Source: Elephas maximus indicus (Eukaryota > Chordata > Mammalia > Proboscidea > Elephantidae). From it: a DNA stretch of 64,000 nt. The stretch lies in contig NC_064839.1 of NCBI RefSeq assembly GCF_024166365.1, positions 33,740,378 to 33,804,377 of the forward strand. Direction: 5' to 3'. Under the pieces are notes generated by a model, which made no database searches, had not been told where the DNA came from, and saw nothing but the letters and a program-made list of their open reading frames with translations. Position numbers and translations under genes: made by a program. Below are positions 1-10,498 of this stretch, one piece after another (position 1 is the stretch's first letter; every line of letters starts with the position of its first letter).

Positions 1-1534
1 CTGACACTCTCCTATCGGATAAATCAGATGACCTTTTACTTGAGAAAACTTTCTTCTGTCTCAAGGACTCTCTCCCGTTGAAGGATCTGCTAAATTATAT
101 GCAGACTCTAAAATCAATCTCTAAAATCCCAGCAGTAACTTTAATAGATTGAATATATACTTTAGACCTTAAGAGTTTTCAGTTTATTATAACATATAGC
201 ATTTTATTTCCCTGACTTCTTATCTATCTATGTGGACATTTATTGACAAGTCATTTTCATGGTATTTCATGTAGATAAGCCACAGTGAGGTATGATTTTT
301 ATTTTCCTTCTTTGGAAGTCTCAGTGTACGTAAGTCACAGGAGCGTGGGTTGCTTTATTTCATTTTAAATAGAATTTTTTGTCTCAAAGTTGATGTAATT
401 TTATTGTAAGAAATTTAGAAAATACTAAAAAGCATGAAGAACAACATTTTAGTCATAAGCCCACTCCCTAAAATGAATCAGAGTTAATATTTTGGTATAT
501 ATCCTTCCAGTGTTTTTTATAGGTACAAACACTTACAGGTCTATTTCCAGACAGAGAAAGATACATTGAAGCATAATTTGACCACCTCTTTTGGTATGAG
601 CTGAATTAGACTTCACACAAAGATTCACTCCAGTGAGCTAAAATGTTTTAAAGTGTACTATCTCCACTGAGAACAAACTGATTTACTAGACAGAGGGCCA
701 TTTGTAAAGGTCCTTGGAAGCTCCAGCTGTTGCTTGGAATTTTTTTTTTATATATATAAATATAAAATCTATTTTACCACTTTGAAAGGTTAAGGAGCAT
801 TGCTTTCTACAGAAAATTGTGTTTGTACCGAATCCCTGAGGAATGTTGCCTGTAAGCACTGTTGGTAATCCAATATGATTAAAGTGGTTATGCCATGCTA
901 ATGGCCAGGACACAAGTTAGGAGAAACCCTTCCAGAGAACAGCTCCCACTAGCTCAGTTCAAAATAATGATCTCTCACGAGTCCTTTAGAATGGGCAAGG
1001 AAAGTCCACTTTCTTGGATCCTCCTCCTAACCCTAACCATGTGATCTTTGACTCTTTCAAAGTTTCCTTTCTTTTCCCCCATACTTTCCAAATAAGCATT
1101 ATGTCTGCAGGCTCTCCTATTTTCTGTCTACTCTTTGCCCCTTATTGATCTCCTCTGCTTCCACAGTTTCATTTATTTCCTCCCTATAGATGACTCAAAT
1201 ATTTTGGTCCAGCTTTGACAATCTACACCAGACTTTATACCAGCCCCCCATTTCTGTTGACTAACTGGTAGTATACACTTGGACTCCCCACTGTATAACT
1301 TTCTAGCCCCTCAAGCTAAACATGTCGAAACAAAACAAAAAACAAATGAACCAGCCCTAAACAGCTTCTAGGATTTCCTTTCCATCAGTGTTACACCACT
1401 CTCTACCCAGGCTAGAATGAGATTGGGATTTGATGCTGCTCCTCCTCTAAATCCCAGCTGAATGTTCATATCATATAGCATGATCCAGAATTGACAGCTT
1501 TCCTCTCCATTTCCTAATAGCCTCTTAACAGGCC
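1..1534. other. LRRC36 intron, nothing recognised
   Basis: AT-rich unique-looking sequence with no exon, RNA gene or repeat I can name. Confidence 0.5.
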
Positions 1535-1780
1535 AGCTTAATAGCTGTTATTTACTGAGTGTAAACTCTGGGCCCAGCACTCTTCATTATTTCATTTAAT
1601 CCTTGCAAACAACTTTGAAGGAAGTGATTAACTATACTTGTTTTACAGGTAAGGAAATGGAAACACAAAGAAGTGAAATAACTTGCACTAGTTACATAAT
1701 AAATGACAGAGCTGGGATGTAAACTCTAGTCTGTCTGCCATCAAAGCCCTCTTAACCATTATATCATGCTGCCTCCAGCC
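1535..1780 (-). repeat. MIR SINE
   Basis: Antisense MIR: TTTCATTTAATCCTTGCAAA, TTTTACAGGTAAGGAAATGG and ATGACAGAGCTGGGATGTAA. Confidence 0.75.
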
Positions 1781-1789
1781 TCTTCTTCC

Positions 1790-2380
1790 TTCATTTTGCT
1801 CTTTGCTGCCAGATTAATTCTCTTAAAGCATGGCCGTGATAATTAATTATACTTGCCTGCTCAAAAACTTCCATGGCTTCCACTTGCCTACTAAATGAAG
1901 TCTAAACTCCTTCACCTGACATACAAGGCTCCCCCAAGTTCTGACCACAATTTACCTCTTCAGCCTGACCTGAAACCTTATCTCCTCTTTCTCAACTATA
2001 CATGCCCAATGCTCCAGTCAAACCAAGCCACTCACTCCTCCACAAATAAATCAAAAACCAAATCCACTGCTGTTGATTCGATTCTGACTCACAGCAACAC
2101 TATATAAAAGAATAGAGCTGCCCCATAGGGTTTCCAAGGAGTGGGTGGTAGATTCGAACTCCTGACCTTTTGGTTAGCAGCTGAACTTTTAACCACTTCA
2201 CCACCAGGACCTCCACAAATAATCCCTCCTTTCTCCTTCCTCTGTCCCTGAACTAAGGCTATTGCTTCTGATTGGAATGCTTTAATCAAAATCGTTATAA
2301 CCCAGCTCACAGTCCATCCTTTTAGTGAAACCTATTTTGATTCCCTAACCAAAAGATTTTTCCTTTTTTGCACACCCACA
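1790..2380 (+). repeat. L2 LINE fragment, split by AfroSINE
   Basis: CAAAAACTTCCATGGCTTCC, TTCACCTGACATACAAGGCT and GATTGGAATGC are L2-like; interrupted at 2050-2222. Confidence 0.7.
2050..2210 (-). mobile_element. AfroSINE
   Basis: The tRNA-derived head reads toward the left (minus). Flanked by an exact 12-bp target-site duplication CTCCACAAATAA at 2038-2049 and 2211-2222. Inserted in an L2. Confidence 0.93.
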
Positions 2381-2739
2381 TAATTTATCTTCTGGTACAT
2401 GTACTCTGGAAATAGAAAATGCAAACATTCCCTGAAGCACTGACAGCATCATTAGGAAAATAAGACAAACATGAAAGAGTAAAGTAACACAGTTGTAAGC
2501 ATTGTATATCTAAATGTCAAATGAATGATGCAGATTAGCGTTCTTCAGACTCAGGACTCTGGGCCCGAGTCCAGGGATACATCTCAGAGGTCCACAGGCA
2601 GTGTGAGACTCTTTGATTTTGTGTTTTTGTTTGATGGCAGTTATAAAAACTATTTTAAAAAATGTAAAGACAAAACAGCTCTTTTGCAGTAATAATCTGC
2701 TTTGAAAAATCTTTTCATAGACTGAGTATAGCTTCTTTT

Positions 2740-3715
2740 TAAAATTGTATTTATGTTGTTGTTGTTGAAAATATATGCAGCAAAACATACACCAATTCAA
2801 CAGTTTCTACATGTACAATTCAGTGACATTGATTACATTCTTCAAGTTCTACAACCATTCTCACCCTTCTTTTCCAAGCTGTTGCTCCCGCATTAACATA
2901 AATTCACTGCCCCCTAAGGTTCCTGTCTAATCTTTTGAGTTGCTGTTGTCAATTTGGAAACCCTGGTGGCATAGTGGTTAAGAGTTTGGCTGCTAACCAA
3001 GAGGTTGGCAGTTTGAATCCACCAGGTGCTCCCTGGAAACCCTACAGGGCAGTGCTACTCTGTCCTATAGGGTCGTGACAAGTCGGAATCAACTCGACGG
3101 CAACAGGGGTGTTGTGGGTTATCAATTTGATCCCATATAGATAGTTCTTTAAAGGGCACAATGTTCAAGGCAGACATTTTTTACTAGCTAAACTATTGCT
3201 TCTCAAACTATTGTTTTAAAAAGACTTCAGGGGATATTTTTGGTTTAAGGTTTAAAGATTACCTTAGGGTAGTAGTTTCAGGAATTCATCCAGCCTCCAT
3301 GGCTCCAGAAGGTTTGGAGTCCATGAGAATTTTAAATTCTGTTCTGCATTTTCCCCCTTTTGATCAAGATTCCTCTATAGAATCCTTGATAAAAATGTTC
3401 AATAATGGTAGCCGGGCACCATCCATTTCTTCTGGTCTCAGGGCAAAGGTAGCAGTTGTTCATGGAGGCAATTAGCCACACATTCCATATCCTTCTCCTA
3501 TCCCTGACTCTCCGTCGTCCTCTCTTGCTCCAGGTGAATAGAGACAAATTGCTGTGCCTTGGGTGGCTTTTAAGACCCCAGGCACTAATCAATGAACAAG
3601 GAGGTAGAGCAAAACCACTGAACACATTATTAGGCCAGTTAACTGGGATGTCCCGTGAAACCATGACCATAAACCTCCAAACCAAGGAACCAAGTCCCAT
3701 GATGTTTTTGGTTGT
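2740..3715 (-). mobile_element. L1 3' UTR fragment, antisense
   Basis: Shares the 3' UTR phrases of the L1 at 62.65 kb (GGTAGCCGGGCACCATC, TCTTCTGGTCTCAGGGC, GATGTCCCGTGAAACCATG), interrupted by the AfroSINE at 2956-3115. A second short antisense L1 end follows at about 3739-3935. Confidence 0.8.
2956..3115 (+). mobile_element. AfroSINE
   Basis: Starts GGAAACCCTGGTGGC and ends with the GGAATCAACTCGACGGCAAC tail. TCAATTTG flanks both sides as the target duplication. Inserted in an L1 3' UTR. Confidence 0.93.
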
Positions 3716-4320
3716 ACATAAGCAGCATCAGTGGCTACTCTTTTTTTTTTTTTTTGTCATTGTTGTAAATATATCTATCACACAAGTTTTGTCAATTCAA
3801 CTTTTTACAGATATACAACTTACTAACAGCAATTACAATAATCAGCTGTGCAAACCTACCTTAATGCGATTTTCCCATCACTTTTAACACCCCCCCCCTT
3901 CCTCCTCTTTCCCATCCTTGGTAATGAGTGTGGCTTCTTAAATTGCAGTTTCTCAAGCTGGGATCATATGCTTAGGGTTTATGAGAATATCGAACTTGAG
4001 AAACACAGATGTGGAGGGTCACATGCTACAGAAGCTCAGAGTATTCTAGGAGCAGATGGGAAATGTTTGCTGGAAGATAGGAAAACATCAGACCTTAAAG
4101 GCTGTATGTGGAACACTGGGATGGCCAGAAGAGAGGAGGAGGGCCTTGGCTGGTGGGATTGGTGTGAACAGCTGTGTGAAAGTGGTAATGAACATGGCAG
4201 GTGGTGGAAAAGTTGAGTGAGTGATGTGGTTTAGGTAGAAGGTTTGTGTAGGGTAGAAGATTAGATTATTGGAGAGCAATACTTACTAAAGATAATTTAC
4301 ATTTATCCTGTAAGCACTTG

Positions 4321-5256
4321 TATGAAGATAAGTAAAAAAGTATTGCTACAAAATCATAGAAACGTTTATTAAACAAAAACATCAAAATGTGAAGCTAGTG
4401 TTTCTCTACATATCCTCCATCTAGGTCTATATACTTCTCAGGGTGGTGTTTCCATCTCTCTAATCCTTCCCCAAAGAATTCTGTCTGCACTCTTCAGTTT
4501 ACACCACGTCAAAACGGCAGTTTCGGCATCTTCAAAGGGACTCAAATCATGCTTGTTTCAAACGTTCTTTGAATTTTGAGAATAAAAAGTCTGAAGGGGC
4601 AAGATCAGGGCTGTAGGTAGATGGGGTAAGATTTCCCTATGAAATTCTCATAGGACAACCCCTGCTACCCTTCAAAAATGGGCAGGCGCATTGTCGTGAT
4701 GGAAAAAAAATTCCTCAGCACAACTTTCCTGGCCTTTTTCTCACCAATGCAGTTTTCAATTTTCTTAAAACTTCTTCATAATAAGCCCCCATGATTATCC
4801 TGTGTCCTTCGATAAAATCTATCAAGTTTACCCCTTTGGAATCCCAAAAAACAGTCCCATAACCTTCTGTATGGTCTTCCCTCTCTTGGTTCATCTTTGA
4901 GGCCTTCCCAACCTTCCTTAAAATGCTCGATCCATCTGAAAAGTGTTGTTTTCTGTGAGGCAGCATTCCCATAAACTTGTTGCAAAGCTTCAATGATTTG
5001 GGAAGATGTCCACTTGAGTTTTGTTAAAAATTTGATGTTAGCCCTGACCTCAAAATCATTTTTTTTCATTGCACAAAAAAATATTCTTTTTTCTTAAGGC
5101 ACCCTAACAAGACTAAGACAAGTGTATTACTGAGAGAACTTATCTGCAGCCACCCACTGATCACAGAGACTTGTTTAAACATGTTTTGTTTGGAGTAAAT
5201 CTGTGCATGTGTGAACTGGAACCCTAGTTGTAATACTTTTTGACTCGCCCTTGTAT
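4321..5256 (-). mobile_element. Mariner-like DNA transposon, internally deleted
   Basis: Minus-strand transposase pieces: the N-terminal HTH region (FEVRANIKFLTKLKWTSSQI, FRWIEHFKEGWEGLKDEPRE) at about 4890-5069, and the YSPDLAPSDFLFSKFKERL motif at about 4550-4620, which contains a conserved catalytic-region Asp of mariners. Ends pair as imperfect terminal inverted repeats: AAGTAAAAAAGTATTGCTAC near 4330 against GAGTCAAAAAGTATTACAAC (minus) near 5245. Length is about 0.93 kb against about 1.3 kb for intact elements; frames are broken. Confidence 0.85.
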
Positions 5257-5261
5257 ATGAA

Positions 5262-5425
5262 AAAAAACCAAACCTGTTCCTGTCGAGTCAATTGTGACTC
5301 ATAGAGACCCTATAGGAAAGAGTAGAACTACCCCATAGTGTTTCCAAGGAGCACCTGATGGATTCAAACTGCTGACCTTTTGTTTAGCACCTGTAGCACT
5401 TAACCACTGCACCACCAGGGTTTCC
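5262..5425 (-). mobile_element. AfroSINE
   Basis: Minus-oriented copy next to the right end of the mariner element; ends CCACCAGGGTTTCC. Confidence 0.9.
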
Positions 5426-6053
5426 CTTGTGTATAGCACATGTATATTTTGTGAGTTGAAAGGGATCCTGATCACCTTTTTAGCCAGTTTCTTTTGCCTT
5501 TAGATAGAATCATATCTAAAATTACTGATCTAATGAATATCTTATTTTAAAATGGCAAAGAAAAATTGACCACAATCATCCTCAGTGGCTCATTTCTGTC
5601 TCTAGCAGAGGTATCACGATCTTCTTTATAACAATTGAAATCCATCCCATTTTAACCTGTTGATCCTTGTCTTCTTGTTTAGCCATGATGGTGTTTTAGT
5701 TGGGTGAAACTGGACTGGAAATAGTAGATACTTCCCAAACTAGTTACTAATCATTTTTGCAGTTAAAGATGTTTTAGATAGGAAGCTTGATTAAATGTGT
5801 GATTTAGAAAGATAGTTCAAGCTAGATTCAGTTACGTGGCAACAGAAACTGGAGACAGGAGTCCAAGTGGCAGATAATGAAGACCTGTCCTGAACCTAGG
5901 ACAAAGCAAATGAGAAAATACAGATTGATTTACTCCTGGAGGATATGAAAGGAATATCTGGAGAGAAACATTAAGTATTTTTACCTGCAGTGTTTTGTTA
6001 GGGAGTCCAAACCTCCAAAGAGTTGAATTTCTAAATGAAAGACACAACAGATA

Positions 6054-6252
6054 TTTGTTGCTGTTGTTGTTAGTTGCCGTCATGGCGACCCCATGTGTTA
6101 CTGAGTAGAACTTCTCCATAGGGTTTTCTTGGCCGTCATCTTAATGGAAGCAGATCTCCGGGCCTTTCTTCTACAGTACCGCTGGGTAGGTTCATACCAC
6201 CAACCTTTAGGTTAGCAGTCGAGCACAAACCATTTGTGCTACCTAGGGACCT
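6054..6252 (-). mobile_element. AfroSINE, longer and older subtype
   Basis: Shares GTTGCCGTCATGGCGACC, CATAGGGTTTTCTTGGC and a diverged tRNA-like head ending GCTACCTAGGGACCT. More diverged than the CCACCAGGGTTTCC type. Confidence 0.85.
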
Positions 6253-6589
6253 AACAGATATTTAAGGGGGTGATGCAAGGTTACTAAGGTTATAGACAGT
6301 CTGTTTATGATGGGAAAAAACAATTTCTTTTCATGATTATCATATCTGCAGTGATCATCAGATAATATTGCAGAAGTCAGAGATTGAGTTGTTTTCACTG
6401 GGATGTTAGTAACTTAGAGGAAATGTCTCAAGGCTTCATTTATTTTGAGGACTAGCGCTAGACAAGTTATTTCTGCTTTTAAATTTTTATCTCAATTTAA
6501 ATTGCTTCTTTTTTTCTGACTACGATATATAATATGCTTAGTCATAATGGAGGTAGAACAAGACGTCAACTTTTGTTTCTCAAGGGTGA

Positions 6590-6760
6590 TCCTATATTTT
6601 GAAGATGACACCAAAAGCAGAAATAACCAAAGAAAAATTAGATACATCGGACTTCATAAAAATTCAAGACTTTTGTGCTTCAAAAGACACTATCAAGAAA
6701 GTGAAAAGACAACTGACAGAATTAGGAGAAAATATTTGCAAATCATGTATCTGAAACCAA
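6590..6760 (+). mobile_element. L1 ORF2 fragment
   Basis: GGACTTCATAAAAATTCAAG, CTATCAAGAAAGTGAAAAGA and GGAGAAAATATTTGCAAATC are characteristic of L1 ORF2. Confidence 0.75.
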
Positions 6761-7829
6761 GGAGAAGGTGTGATAGCACTCAGCAAAGAGTCTGAACCTT
6801 GGAGGGTTTACTTATACGGAGAGGTAGATTGGAAAAAAAGAACCTCTGAATCTGGAAAAGAACATCAGTTCAGTGGGAGGAAAACCAGAATGGAGGTGCT
6901 GTTTTACAGGAAAACAATGAGGAGCCCCAAACCCAAAGTCATTGTTTACTAACATTCTCGTTTTTTATTCATAGTCAGTTACAACCAGCAATTTCTGTTC
7001 CATCTTGTGTTTTTAGTGGTGCTACTGTAAAGGGGACAAGAAAACAAGGTTTGAGAGCATATGTCACTTTGAGGAAAGTGGCTCCATCAGGTGTAATGGC
7101 ACAGGAGCAGCTTGTGTTTAAGTAGGACATTTTAGTCCCAGAAAGCAACTCAGAAACATGAGATGTTTTGGAGCCCCAAGTGGACTGAAGGGCTGAATTT
7201 TCGGAGGTTGGCTTTATTCGCTCTGAACTCTCATTTGAACTGACTTATAGCAGCTTTCTGTTGCCAAAGCAAGCAGATGAGAACTAGCAGACGAGCACAT
7301 TGTTTGACTAACGCCCAAGTTTTTAACACTCTATCGTAACTCTTACTTAGTTCTGCTAGAAAAATCCCCCTAAAGAAAAGCAAAATTCTTATTTTCATCC
7401 AAGTTACCCTAGAAGACCTCAGATCCCAGAATTCTGCAATTAATAAGTATTTACCAAGAACATACAGATGTTACAATCTAACAGAATTACTAACTTGCTG
7501 TTCTTCATAACAGTTCCTGGGGTAGCCATAACTAGGATACAGTTTTTGTTTTTATTTTTAAAGTTTTTTTTTCTAGTCATATACCAAAATGCTGGGACAA
7601 CTGAGGATTTAGCATTCTTCTTTATGAAATAGGCCTGATTATTCTTTCTCTTTTTTAATGAAGAAATTGAGGCAGAAAGATACTGGTTTGAAATGAAGAA
7701 TCAGTGCAGATTGCTCCTTAGAGCCCTGGAGCTGTATAATCCCAGGAGTGTATTCCCAGCATCTGTAGCAAGAGATTGTTGAATTGGTGTCAAAGTTCAT
7801 CATTTACTCTCTTAAGAAATGTGCAGGCA

Positions 7830-8025
7830 TGCCAGCCAAAGAGCAAGGATGAGAAGGCAGGAAGGGACAGGAAAACTGGACCAATGGAAATGGGGTACTC
7901 AAGGACAAGAAGGGGAGAGTGTTTACACATCGCGGGGTTGCCAACCAATGTCACAATACAATTTGTGTATTAACTGATGAGAATTTGCTTTGCAAACTTT
8001 CACCTAAAGCACAATAAAAAAAAAA
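7830..8025 (+). mobile_element. L1 3' end, sense
   Basis: GCAAGGATGAGAAGGCAGGA...GCGGGGTTGCCAACCAATGT...CACCTAAAGCACAATAAAAA with a polyA tail; the sense form of the 3' UTR seen elsewhere in antisense. Confidence 0.82.
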
Positions 8026-8147
8026 TGTGCAAAATATTTGCCTTCCACTTAATTTCTATTGAACACTTGATAATTTATGAAGCCCTTTCATATCCATTAT
8101 CTTGTTTTAACCTCACCTGAACCCTAAGGTTTTATCATCATTGTTGT

Positions 8148-8575
8148 CTTAGTTTCCTAGTGCTGCTGTAACACAGATATCACAAGTGGGTGGCTTTAAG
8201 AACTGAAATTTATTTTCTCATAGTTCAGGAGGCTGAGTCCAAATTCAGGGTGTGGTTCTAGGAAGAGGTCCTTACTTGTCTATTTCAGCTTCTTGTAGCT
8301 GCAATCCTTGGCGTTCCTGGCTAGGTTTGTAAACTCATGTGCCTCTGTCACCAGATAGCATTTGTCTTCCCCCTGTGTCTGCATGCCTATCTCTGTGTCT
8401 TAATATGCTCTTTTTATAACTCAGAAGTGATTAGATTTAGAACCAACTTACTCAGGTATGATCTAATTAACATAACAACAAAAACCCTATTTCCAAACAG
8501 GATTACTCTCACAAGTATAGGAGTTAGGATTCTAACACATTTTTTGTGGGGAGAGGGACACAATTCAACCCATAA
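8148..8575 (-). repeat. MLT1-type LTR (ERVL-MaLR), solo and antisense
   Basis: CTTAGTTTCCTAGTGCTGCT through GAAATTTATTTTCTCATAG to GGGACACAATTCAACCCATA is a diverged antisense MLT1 LTR. It interrupts a MIR (8030-8147 and 8576-8720). Noncoding remnant. Confidence 0.75.
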
Positions 8576-8720
8576 ATACTATTTTACAAATCTGAATATA
8601 GATTCAGAGAGGTTAACGGATTTGCCCAACTTCACATGGTTTCCAAGTGGGGGCACCAAAACTAGATCTCAATTTTATGACTTCCTTTCTAATATCTTTC
8701 CATAAGACATGCTGCCTTTG

Positions 8721-10446
8721 AAGGCTGATCAGTGTTTTATTGTATGCCTTTTCTTTTAACACAGACTCAAACAAAGGACTTTTTATTCCCCTCCCCAACC
8801 GGGAAATAAAGGATTCCCTAACGAGTACTTCTGTAACCCAGGGCAACAGTATAACAGATCAGAAGTTAGAGGCTTTCCCACTGGGGACACAGGTAATGTA
8901 TTCACTTTCCAGATAATCTACTGATTGGTCAGTAATTGATACTAATAATTCAGTGGAGTCTAAATTATTTATGAAGGTCTAGCAGACGTGTTTGACGAAG
9001 GCATTTTAGACCCTTTTAGGAAAGGGCAGGACAGGATTAATTTTAATTTCTCCTTTCCCTCCTTCCCATTAACCTATTATCAAGCAAGAAAATATGCATA
9101 TAACTTTAGCACATTTTATGCCAAGTATTTTGGCCCTCAAACAGGGATGCAACAGGTTTGGACTGGTTTTAAAATTTCTCCTCTGTGCTCAGCATCTCCA
9201 TCTCTTGTTGCCTTGCTGCCTACATTTTTCTGCTTCTGCCTTTAAATTGCAAATCTTACGTCTCAAGGGTGGCTTCTTTAGTGGAACAGAAAAAAAGGAA
9301 GATTGAGGAGTAAAGAAGGCACAGAAATGGTGGGTGGTGGGCAGGTGGAGATCATGCAAGATGGAGAGAATATTAAAAATAACAAGTTTTTAGTGAAAAT
9401 ATTGGTGGGAGAGGGGATGCAACCATTCACCTGTATGAGCACATATGATACAAGGAACAGAATTGAATACTTTATATTCAACTTCTCTCTTTGTCTACTT
9501 TTTCTTTGATAAATTAATGATCAGTGAAGTCGCTCAAAAAGTAGTCAAATGAAGGAGAAAGAAAAAAAGTAAATCCACAATTTGGATAATTATCACTGTT
9601 ACTAGTAAAAAGTTAATAAGAATTTTTTTCAGTTTGAGTATACAATACCTTCATCTTACAAAAAGACAAAAGTGGCATATAGTAGATTTTCTTGTTTTTT
9701 GGAGATACTATGCAAGTCCCTTAGAAATGATCTCAATTACTATTTTTTATCTTTTATTTAAAGAAAATGCAAAAAAAAAAAAATAAAGAAAATAGAGTAA
9801 AGGATACTTCAATTTAAAGTTTAAAGTTAGGTAGCACTTCTTAGATCAAAAAGAAAAAGTCTCTGAAATGACTTTTTGAAGTAAGGGGAAAAAGGAAGTT
9901 AAATAGCTTGCTATATATATCCTTTCAGTTTAAGAAATAAGGAAATGGATGTCTTTCTCTGCACGATTACAAAGATACTGAGTATACTAAATAAGATAAT
10001 TAACAAACAAACAAATGCTGGATTTTCATTTAGCTTCAATCCTTGCCAATTAGACCTCAGCATCACTTTCAACCAATTAAAACTCCCAGTAGCTTCTGTG
10101 GTACGTCAGCTTTGTTGTTGTGTGCCATCAGAAAAACTCCTATGCTGAACTATCTTAAGCAGAGGAAACAGTTTTTCACTGTTTATAGTGTCCTTTACCT
10201 TGTAAGGATATTTTGCATTTTTAAAGAGTAAAAAAAAAAATTTTTTTTTTTTTTTTTTAAAGCAACTCTGGAATCCCTGTAGTGTGACTGTATTTTATGG
10301 AATTAGATCTGTTTCAAGATCTGTTTCCCTAGTTTGCACGGATGGACTTCTCATTAATAGGGAAATATTCTGAACCCTTGGTCTAATAAGCTCACATCTG
10401 AATGCCCATGGCCTCCCTTCTACCTAAACTTTCGAACTTCTTTTAG
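8721..10446. other. LRRC36 intron, nothing recognised
   Basis: AT-rich, with A- and T-runs (10230-10260). Short ORFs here have no recognisable content. Confidence 0.5.
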
Positions 10447-10498
10447 ATGCAGCAAGTGTCAAAAAGGGAGATGTCAAGTGACAGTCACCAGGAAGATG
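10447..10498 (+). CDS. LRRC36: LRRC36 exon (first in window)
   Basis: A 52-nt exon between acceptor TTCTTTTAG and donor GTAAAT. It reads MQQVSKREMSSDSHQED plus one base, which joins phase-correctly to the next exon (G + AA gives Glu). The peptide resembles the human segment just before the RSPEKM block. It is too short for ORF finding. The methionine is internal, not a start. Confidence 0.82.
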
